The notes under the pieces: model-generated | Told to the model about the DNA's origin: nothing | Database searches by the model: none | What the model saw: only the letters and a program-made list of their open reading frames with translations | Shown here: in pieces, positions 10,888-20,600 of the stretch | Position numbering within the stretch: the first letter of the stretch is position 1 | Layout: every line of letters starts with the position of its first letter | Assembly (NCBI GenBank): GCA_030248215.1 | Contig: JASANG010000320.1 | Span: forward strand, 33,608-97,607 | DNA from: Enoplolaimus lenunculus | Taxonomy: Eukaryota; Nematoda; Enoplea; Enoplida; Thoracostomopsidae | Length of the DNA stretch: 64,000 nt | Direction: 5' to 3' | Program-made: the position numbers and the translations under genes

Positions 10888-12029
10888 AGCTTATGCTCGT
10901 GAGATTGTGTTCAAACTGTGTCATTTTAATTAAAATCACATCTCGTTCTTGTTGTTTACCTGCAATCGAACATAAACAAACTTTGGTTTGCCAGACGTAA
11001 AAACAGACGGCCTAATGTCAATGATACACACCCCGTAGCCATAGAGAGGTCGGAGACGACTCAGTCTCATTTAACTTTTAAGTATAGCCGCGTTTATAAG
11101 TCTTGTAAAATCTACTGCGTGCCAATCCTTTCAAAGTACTGCACCACCCCCCTGAAAGTCGAACTTTTACTGCGGATTGAAGACGAAAATCCTATTAGAC
11201 AAAATGATATATAATAGAAAATTTCACAGCAATTTATTGCAAAACTTTAAAATCATTCAAAAACAAATTTATTATTAAGAAAACTTTTCAAAATTTGTCT
11301 GCGGCTATGATGTTGACACGCAGAAGGATGACAACAATACAAGAGTTAATATTCATTTTCGTGACTATACGGCATGCCACATCACTCATTTTCAAGATAT
11401 TATGTTTTCCACTAACAATCTATCTACAAAATCGTTGTAAAGAACAAAAATAAATCTAAACCGGAAGTAAATGTTGAGATCAAATAGCGGAACGTCAACC
11501 TTTTGTGACCGGAAATGAACCTGCGCTGACATTGTAAATATACCATTGACAAAGAAATATCTTCATTGAGGAAAGGTTGTGCTAATTTTTGGTTTGATAT
11601 CACGTGATTTTCACCCAAGTCGTTTTGATTATCTCCCTGAAAACGGTTTGATTTTAAAAATTTATGCAGATTTAAGTTTCTCATGTATTTAACGTGATTA
11701 TTATTCAACAGGCAAATTTGAGTTTTTGAAAAATTCGATTTTTGAGGTTCTAAGACCCTCCACATGGACAAAACAATTTATGTCAAAATGCGCAGTGTTT
11801 AACATTCATATAATACCTTGCGTGCGCAATCATTGCCGCTTGACACTTAGCGAGTTTCTATCAACTACCATACATCAGTAAAATGTAGCACGCCTATATA
11901 CAGTTCACCGCTGCAGTTCTCGAAGGGGCAAACACTCGTTTGCGTTTTCTATTTCGGAAGTTTTTAGAAACCTTTTAGTTGGTACCACAATAATCCCCTG
12001 TAACATTTTATGCAACTTTAAGACACCTT
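10888..12029. other. No gene seen; inverted-repeat fragment near 11.7 kb
   Basis: No coding exon recognised. Around 11725-11760 the words GAAAAATTCGATTTTTGAGG match the ends of the family J element at 38.86-39.20 kb, so a decayed J copy may lie here. Confidence 0.45.
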
Positions 12030-12040
12030 TTCAAATTCCG

Positions 12041-12239
12041 CCCCATGTCAAGATCAGGGGCGGAACGTTTCCCTTTCTGACTAAAATAGAGTAAACTTAA
12101 GCTTTAGACTAATTTCTTTTGCTTGGCTTAGGCTTAGGCTTAGGAATAAACTCATTCTTACGCTTAGGCTTAAGCTCAGGCGTAGGCGTAGGCTTAGGAA
12201 TATGCTTATATAACTGTTCCGCCCTGTTCTTTACATTGG
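12041..12239 (+). mobile_element. Family C MITE with 11-bp flanking direct repeats
   Basis: The element starts CCCCATGTCAAGATCAGGGG and ends CTGTTCTTTACATTGG, inverted ends of ~25 bp. The core has many TTAGGC units (CTTAGGCTTAGGCTTAGG). The 11-mer TTCAAATTCCG is present on both sides (12030-12040 and 12240-12250), which I read as the target duplication. A length of 8-11 bp fits hAT or Mutator-like elements and is longer than Tc1 or piggyBac duplications. Confidence 0.85.
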
Positions 12240-12250
12240 TTCAAATTCCG

Positions 12251-13502
12251 GACAATGCACCCGGCATTCTATACCTAGAAATTATATAAGCCAGGTGTAA
12301 CATTGCATGTAAGCTTATTCTACGTAGAGAATTCCTCCAGCTTTGGTTTTTGACAGTTTGGTTGCTCGTTGTACCAGGTTTAAATTGGTGTATAATGGAA
12401 CACATTATGCTGCACTCACTCGCATGCGAAGCTGCGCGTAATGCTTCAACGGACGGCCGAAACTGCAATCGTACTCTCGGCACACTGAGCAGCAAGATGC
12501 CGTTGGACTGAGTTACCACAGTAGAGCTACTAATTGGCTGCACGAATGCCCACCTAGAGGGAATATACACCAGTTTTTGACCTAATGTAACTTAGCGTAC
12601 AAGCCAACGAACTAAAATTGTCAAGTTTAGAAAATTGTCAAACCAGCGAATTTTCGATCATTAGAATACGACTGTACAAACTTTGCCTGCTAGGCATATA
12701 CACGCTATCAATGAAATAAAAACTAGGGGCATTTTTAAAAGTAAATTCTAGCTCGGAATTTTTTATTTTACAAAGGCTTTCAAAAACGTTCTTTCATATA
12801 TTCAACTCATATTCCTTTGAAAGGTTGCCACGAGCCAATTAAATGCGAGAGTCCAAGGTTGAAATCCAAGCTCAAAAATATTATTCTCAGATGAAATAGA
12901 AAATATTCACGAAAAAAACGCTAAAGTTGTTTGAATCAATCAGTAATTGCAATGTTCGATCAACGAAATTTCATTTTACGAACACACAACCAAAACTAAC
13001 AAAGGGGCTGGAAAGACTAAATATTTAGGACTACAGTATACTGGTACCTAAAATAATTATTTTCATCGTTTGGAACCTGCAAAATTATACCTTTTCGCCT
13101 ATTGAGATAAAACGTTTATGCTGATGCTAAAATAGCGTTTTGACAAAAGCTACAGTGTTTAAATGGTAAATAGCCAATCTTGTCGCAATATTTGCAGCCC
13201 TACTTCTTATAGTTAATAGGTTCGCGTCGCAGTCTAAAACCCCATTGAAGCAATATGCAATGCCTATATCTCAACAAAATATACGCATAATCTAATGGAA
13301 ACCTCACATTCTAGAACAGTGCAGGTATACACAAAATCTGAATAATTTTCTGTTTAGAGGTATACCAACAAAACTTTACTAACATACAATTAATTTGCAT
13401 ACTTGTATAAAAATCCGTTGCAACGTTGCCCAAACTACGTATGCGTGGCGTTCCAGCTTCGATAAGACAGATATAAATCTTAGCAATTTATCTCAGGGCA
13501 GC
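12251..13502. other. No gene seen; possible decayed family A end near 12.84-12.93 kb
   Basis: AT-rich without recognised exons. At about 12885-12925 the words CAGATGAAATAGAAAATATT resemble the right part of family A elements, but no complete copy is visible. Confidence 0.4.
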
Positions 13503-13510
13503 GCAGGAAC

Positions 13511-13671
13511 GAACCAGTGGCCAAGGGGGGCAGGGGAGCTCAGCCCCGCTGGAAAAATTTTGGCCCCTAAAAAATTTTCAACCGTACTTGTACGTCAACA
13601 AAAACCCTTGTATTCCCCAGCTGAAAACTTTGTTGCCCTTCGTAACAAAGTGAGCTGGCTACGGGCCTACC
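13511..13671 (+). mobile_element. Family E MITE with 8-bp target duplication
   Basis: A 161-bp element ending in GGCTACGGGCCTACC, with the left end AACCAGTGGCCAAGG. The 8-mer GCAGGAAC lies directly outside at 13503-13510 and again at 13672-13679. An 8-bp duplication and short CAG-type ends are hallmarks of hAT elements. The 144-codon reading frame across it is incidental. Confidence 0.85.
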
Positions 13672-13679
13672 GCAGGAAC

Positions 13680-14180
13680 CAATTGATTAGTCAAGATTAC
13701 AGTTCCATTTTCAGTGACTCGTGTGCAACCGTTTTTCAGCGTCTTTATTACCAAAATGTTGATTTACACCCATTTTTTTGCGAAAGACTTTTGGGTGTTG
13801 CACCCGGTTTCCTTGTCTCACATACTTGATCGCTTGATACTTTGTACCCATAATATTGTACAAAACAGATATAAAAATTAACAAAGATATGCCAAATAAA
13901 ATATGATTTATCTAAAATGTTGCTTAAAATACCGTTAGCGCATTTGATATATAGTCAGCTTTTCAATGGCTTATCAGAGCGAAGAGATTTTTCTTTGTTT
14001 ACGTAATATTTGCCAAAACATTTATCTTTAATTGCGTTTATTACAATTTCTGATTTGAATTCTGCGTAAATACACCTGCTGAGTGTTTAGACAATGTGAT
14101 CATTCTCTTTCAAACTCGATTCGGTTGGTTAAAACCTTGCCGAAAATATGCAAGAGGCGCTAAATAATTGGCCTTAAGGA
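13680..14180. other. No gene seen
   Basis: Nothing recognised. Confidence 0.5.
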
Positions 14181-14395
14181 AATTCGTCGCCTGGCAATTC
14201 GTCGACCAATAACTTGTAATCGCGAATTGTCACCGACTCGGCAATTTGTCGCTCATCATAATGCTTAATATGTTTGGCTTAGGATTAACCATTTAGGAAT
14301 ATGCTTAGATTTATTCGTAGGCTTTAGGACACTGGTGGGTGACAAGTTGCCAGACGACAAATTGTTGTAGATTCGTTTGTCGTTGTTGTGCGACC
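14181..14395 (+). mobile_element. Family D element (GACAAATTG ends, TTAGGC-like core)
   Basis: Both halves carry GTCG and ACAATTTG-type words in inverted order (CAATTCGTCG, CGCGAATTGTCACC on the left; CAGACGACAAATTGTTG on the right). The middle has TTGGCTTAGGATTAACC and GGAATATGCTTAG, like family C cores. Related copies are at 21751 and 53611. Confidence 0.65.
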
Positions 14396-14732
14396 GCCGG
14401 ACGACTCCGGACCTCTCCAGAAGGCGTCAAACAGGGTGAAATACTATAGCTTACAGGGACGTATCAAGAACAGGGTTTCATGTCGGAAACGCATAGTTCC
14501 TTCTAAGAATTGTTCAGGAACGAGAGCATCAAACGAGAAGTTTTTTCACCTCTGCAGTCGATTCTACAGCGTGTGAAAGTGTTTTGTTTTAGTTTTTGTA
14601 GAGATTTTGGGGAATTCCCCAATCTCTTCTTGAATACGTCTTGTCTGCTATGCGTATAAATACCATAACCACAATAGTGACTTCGTTTCTAAAAATGTTT
14701 TTACCAACAGAATGACCCATGTAAATGACCAT
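14396..14732. other. No gene seen
   Basis: Nothing recognised. Confidence 0.5.
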
Positions 14733-14945
14733 GTGCGGAAAGTTATTCTGTGGGACAACAATAGAGTAAGCTTAAGCCTTGACTGCTTTTTGCTTAGATT
14801 TAGGCTTAAATCTTAAGCATAGAGTTATGCTTAGGCTAAGGCTTAGGTATAAGCTCATGCTTACGCCTAGGCTTAGGCTAAGCTTAGGAATATGCTTAGG
14901 CTTAGGCTTAGAAATATGCTTAATATACTACTGTTTACGTCCTTC
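14733..14945 (+). mobile_element. Family C MITE, left end decayed
   Basis: TCTGTGGGACAACAATAGAG, then GTAAGCTTAAGCC, then a ~130-bp core of TTAGGC variants (GCTTAGGCTTAGGC, TTACGCCTAGGCTTAGG). The GGGGCGGAAC end is no longer clear on either side. Confidence 0.7.
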
Positions 14946-15644
14946 TTCTATACAACATTGGCCAAGAGTTGTTACAAAAAGAACTTTTGAATATCCAAAA
15001 TCAACTGCTAAAAATTTTGATGGTATTTATCCTTGAAATGTAACAACAGACCGAAAACTTGTTTTACTCAAAATGCCATTAAAAACTTTTCATCATAAAT
15101 TTTTCACACAATTTTAGACTTAATAAAAGACAAAAAAGCAAGCATTCCCATTGGAACAATTGTCTCGCAAAACACTACGGCCGAGTACAAGGTCAGAGAT
15201 AGATGGGACATAAGCCGCTGTCGGCGAAATTATTTAGAAGAAACAGGAAAAGCGGTTTTAGTAGGTTTTAGAATAATCGGATGGATCTTTGAGGTCAAAA
15301 GAAGACCTTTCTTATATAAGCGAAGCGTTGTCCTCCCAAACTGAAATCCTCTCGCTAATCCGCTGCTAACCACATAAACCCTGCCCAGCGGCAAAACTAT
15401 TGTGATGGATGCTATTATGAACATTTCATGCTGAATGTCATCAAAATTACTGAACTATAAAAAACCAAGCGAAATGCAGGTTTTAAAAATTGGCTTTAAA
15501 TTTCCGGCGACGCAGGCCAAGCGTGACGTGTCTTTTAGGGTTTTAAGGCTGAGGCATATGGTCAAACGCCATAGGGCTTATCTACTGAAATGTACGTGAC
15601 GTAGTGTGTATAAATTGCTACGCGAGAGTTGTTTGCGGTAAATG
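14946..15644. other. No gene seen
   Basis: Nothing recognised. Confidence 0.5.
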
Positions 15645-15857
15645 GTCAATGTAAAGAACAGAGGCGGAAAAGTATTATAAGCGTATTCCTTAGCCTAAGC
15701 CTAAGCCTAAGCCTAAGCGTAAGCGTAAGAATGAGTTTATTCATAAGCCTAAGCCTAAGTCTAAGCCTAAGCCAAGCAAAACAATTTGTCTAAAGCTTAA
15801 GTTTACTCTATTCTAGTCTCACAGATAAACGTTCCGCCCCTGATCTTTACATGGGTC
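15645..15857 (-). mobile_element. Family C MITE, full length
   Basis: Ends are GGTCAATGTAAAGAACAGAG and CCGCCCCTGATCTTTACATG, inverted. The core has eight or more CCTAAG units in two runs separated by CGTAAGCGTAAGAATGAG. It is one of the best preserved copies. Confidence 0.85.
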
Positions 15858-17651
15858 CTGTAAGTTCAGGAAGAGCAGGGTAATACAGAAATTATTTGCT
15901 ATATTCAAAGACTGTTGACAATCTAAAAGGATGTCAAAAGATTCAAATTTTTTAGTTATCTCTCCGCAGTCGATTTTCAATGATTGGTGCCATCCCGAAT
16001 CGTGGCAAGGCGCCAAATCAGTTAATTGACCATAACTCGTGAACCAATCGTCTGATTGTATAATTTCACGCACGATTCAACTCAGCGCCACAAGTTGCTC
16101 CGAGGCTCTTAGAAATAAGATTTTTGACACTTGCAACGTTCAAACTTTAATGTGAAATGATGAGCAGTGGCCAGGGCATATACAACGAGTGACAGGGAAA
16201 TATATTTCCCCGAAAGTCGTCGAAACACTCGAAACGACACTTTTTCAAATTCTGGCTGCGCGCCCTGATCTGAGGAGGTCATAAGAAACTCAAATTTGCT
16301 ATAAATTTTCAAAGTTGCACCGTTTTTGGACAAATTGGTTACGGGAAATAGCCGCAAAGACGTCAAAAATTTCATGTGGCGTTATTCGGGTACCACATAA
16401 TTAACAAGCGAGACAAAGCTTTTTAGTGGTTTGACTAACTTATTACATGTCTCAGCATCTACCCTTAAACTTGCAACATGAAGCACAGGTAGTTCCTTGA
16501 GCGTTTCTTAGGTTTAATATGGCAGTTACGGCGCCGGATCAAGTTGGAATGTATCATTCGAATTTTGACCTTGAAAGACCCGGCTCCTATTTGTAGAACA
16601 GAATAAAATATCAAAAGATTAAGCAATGTTCATATTTGCGCATAAACAGTTTGTTCTGTTTTTTGTCTACAGATTTTTAGAAACTAGCGTTCATTAATAA
16701 AATTGTATTGCAAGAACAGACGATGATCACTAATACAACTTATGTAAGTTTTGAAAGCAGGTACAGTTATTAAAGAGTAGATTATTAAATTCAGAGGAAA
16801 GATAACAAGTAAAATTTCATTTTAATCCAAAACATGACTGTACTAAAATTGATTATTATATATTAAACTTCATTTAACTCGTTGTATAGCTTCAGTGAGT
16901 CGCTGCAACATTTTTGCTTGATCCACTATTTAAGAGTGTGTAAATGAGACAGTTGTCCTCAGGCTGACTGGTAACTTGTCAAACCTGCTAAAATTTAGCT
17001 CACTCAACAAAATTTAAATTCTACGTTTTTTTAATTATGTTGCGGTCTGTTCAACTTCAAATATCGCAGAAAACAGAAACTGACATTAACTGTATTGCAG
17101 GAAATTAAAATACCTAACGCCACTGGCACAAAAACGTACCAATTTCATATCCTAAACACTCATTCTCGTCCAAACGCTGTAAATATTTGACAAGACATCA
17201 AATGAAACCAATATTACAATTATATATGTGTTGTGCATATGCAAATGATTATCTTTTATCGTACAACCATCAAAACACGACCTCGCTGAGATGAGTTTGC
17301 GAAAAAGGACATATTTCCTGTCGAAATTTCTGTCCAGAATAAATTACTCTTAAAAGTGTTTAAAATAATCTTGTGCATTTAAAATGTCCAAAAGTTCCGA
17401 AATGAAATACTGCCCGCTCTTAAAAGCACTACGTTTTACATATCGTTATATATACAGAAAGTATTGTATTAATTTCGATACACATTCTATACGCTTGCCA
17501 ACATTTTTGACGGTAAGGGGACGTCGCTGATGCAGGAATTATATTCCCGATGTAAACGGTTTGTGCCAACAAACCGGTGTCACCCCCCCCTCCCCCCTTC
17601 CCCCACTAGGTACGAAAAACGCACGACAGTCGTCTTTGGTTTGTGTTTTAG
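15858..17651. other. No complete gene; possible 5' exon of the SDR gene lies here
   Basis: Around 15960-16060 the sequence shares GGCGCCAAATCAGTTAATTG and AACTCGTGAACCAATCG with the family J element at 38.9-39.1 kb, so this is probably a J relative. The first recognised SDR exon at 17652 has no ATG, so a small upstream exon is expected between about 17.0 and 17.65 kb, but I could not pick it out. A C-run sits at 17582-17606. Confidence 0.4.
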
Positions 17652-20600
17652 GCGTTGTACCTGACTATCTTGTTAGCATTGTCTAGCCTTTTCACTATTG
17701 CCCAATGCCAAAGTTCGTTTGCTGAGTCAGTACTGATCACTGGTGCCAATCGAGGTCAAGGGCTTGAATGGGTTCGGCAATTAGTCGCGCTTGAAGAGCC
17801 ACCCGAATATATATTTGCGACCGCGAGAGTTACAAATAACACAAGAGTATGCCATCTTATTTTTTAAGTTTATACAAATCGGGTTCGGTTATGGAATATA
17901 GTTTGGATTTTCCACATACAAGTGGAAAGATCGGCATCGGCTCCTATATCCCGCTCCCGCAGTTTTTGGACAGACTATAAAAACGTTGTTTCCAGGCTTT
18001 AAAGCATACAACCTGCCGGATCTTAAAAAATTTTCGCTCGCTTTTTTGGGGATAATGCATAATCTGAGACAACAGGAAAAATTACGGTATGCTACATTAT
18101 ATTAAATATATATCGGGGTGCAACCGGAAATTTACAATACCGGAACCGGAACAGGAAAGTTGAAAAATACGGAACCGGAATCGGAGCCGGAACGGGAAAA
18201 CAAAAAATACTTGTTGCCGAAAAACTTATTTTTAACGTTATTTTATAATACTAAAATCCTGAAACAAATGCAGTAGCTGGAAACATGATAAATTATGTAG
18301 TATGGCACAAAGTGAAAATTTTGGCAATTACACGCTTAGTCAATTTTAGGAAAACAAGTTAGAATAATATGAAAATTTTTCTTAAATTTTCGAAAGAGCC
18401 AATTTTCTGTACTGAAAATACTGGAAAATGCCGGCGAAAAAATACCGGATTTATTACCGGAGCCGGATAGTTAAAAATACCGGATTTCGGATGCACCCTG
18501 ATATATATATATAGATATATATACGTTATATTTTTAGTATTTGTACAAGCTGAATGAAATAGCCGAAGCATCAACACAATCCAAAGTTATAATTTTAAAA
18601 TTAGGTAACGCATTTTCAAAATAATTTGCGCGTATTTCTTGATGCTCATGTTGACAATTGGGGCTTGTCGACTCGATAACTTTAAGCTTCTGGAAGTCAC
18701 TCCAACGCTATTCATGCTTACGCTTACTCGTAGTTTAGGTTTAGGCTTATGCTTAGTGGGAAAACCCTTATAGTTAACAGTGTTATATTTATTTGCACGA
18801 CAAAAGGTGAAAAATGCTTTGTGTTTGACAGGTTTTGAACGGTTGTATCTACGTTGGTCAGTGTTTTCGTGGAATTATCTATCACTTTTCAGTGTTCAGC
18901 TGATCATGATTAAAAACAAATATCAATATTCCAAATAAAGCTATAGAAAGCATTTACGCTTAAGATTATGCTTAACCCTTTCTCACATGAATATTTTCTA
19001 TTTCCCCTGAGACCTACTTTTATGCTAGGATTCCAACTCCATTGACTGGAGTAGGAGGCGTATACCATCACCACTCGGCTATAGGAGCTCGAGGCTCGAG
19101 CCCGAGGGGGCTCTCACGTCTTGTGTTGATTTAGTACTATGTATACGCGTTGCAATTATTAAACACGGTGCGATATATACTATTTAACGTATATACACTG
19201 CGCTGAGTTGCCTACAGGCAACTCAATGTGACAAAGGGTTAAGCTTTATATAAAGTTTACGCGCATCATCAGGCTTAGGTTTACACGTTTGAGCTCGAGA
19301 CTTTTTGTTCGATTAAACGCTTTAGATGTAACAAACGAAACAGATATTGATAACGTATCGGCAACGTTGCGAAACGAACTTGGGGAACGCGGCCTGAATG
19401 TAATCATTAATAACGCTGGATATTTTGACCGCTCAACGGGAAGTTTGTACACGACAACATCAGAATCAATGTTACACACGTTTCAAGTTAACGCGGTTGG
19501 ACCGTTGCTTATCACACGGGTAAATGGATTTTCCACAGCAACTTGCGTACACAGTGTCACAGTTGAGATTTAAGCTTAGGAATGCGCTTTGGATATTTTT
19601 TAACCGCAACTGTTTCATTCCTTCCAACGTAATATTCTGCCGGCGATTTTATGGACATCTCTGAACATTGGCTGTTCAGCATGTAGACGTAACGTTTACC
19701 GAAACGAAATTAGAGAACCTTAAGAACGCGCAGAAAACGCAAAAACAACCAAAACTATTCAAAATTCTGCTAAGCAGGTGACACACTTTTACGATCGTCC
19801 CATCGTCATTTTTAGCACAAGTATAGCTTCGAAATAGGTTTCCTTTAAAATAACTCACGGTAACTTGCAATTTGTTTAAACTTTTGAAAATAATTAAGCC
19901 GTTTATTGAACTAAAAGATTAATAGTTTAAGTTGATCGCATAACGCACTAGTATGTATCTGTTAAAAGAGTGCGTTGAACAGAACAAGTCAGGAACACTA
20001 GTGAAAAAATATTTTAAATTTGCTATGCGGTTGGGTTGCACGCGGCGATTCAATTGTGTTGCCGAACGTCGATGCACGAGGCAAGACAGGCGTTAAGATA
20101 GTCAAACTCGAACAGGGTCTCAACAAAATTTATCTTTTGATCATATTAACCCGAGGCGAACGTAGGGAAAATGTGAGAAGCGCAATGTCAATTACAAACG
20201 ACACAAACCGGTTGAAACAAAAACCGCCGAAGTTTGGAAATACGCCATGGTTTTTGCTAGCTTTGCTTGCGAGTTTTTGATTCTATTCTACCGTACGGTG
20301 ATTCTTTTAATGGCCTCACACACCACATAGACATGAAAATAACCGTTAAGTTTATAAATGTTAACAAATTTTCTCGCTTGCCGCGCTCAAAAGCCTACAG
20401 TCTGAGTTTAAATAAAATAACTCTCCTGAAATGAAATATTCAAGAATGGTAAAAATGTTTTGGAGTGAGGTACGCCGTACCCTGCCTCTCTTGGTTAAAA
20501 AACGTGAAGATTGTATAAGCTTTCACCTAAAATATGAGCGCTCCGCTGCTTTAGCAGAAAATGCCAAAAAAATTCGAGCTGCGCGCGAAGCGTGCTTCAT

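Noticed and set aside
13395-13829. 144-codon plus-strand frame
   Set aside because: It runs across a family E MITE with a clear target duplication and continues into unrelated sequence.
15645-15857. Interstitial telomere or chromosome end
   Set aside because: TTAGGC units are few, degenerate and always enclosed by terminal inverted repeats or their remnants.
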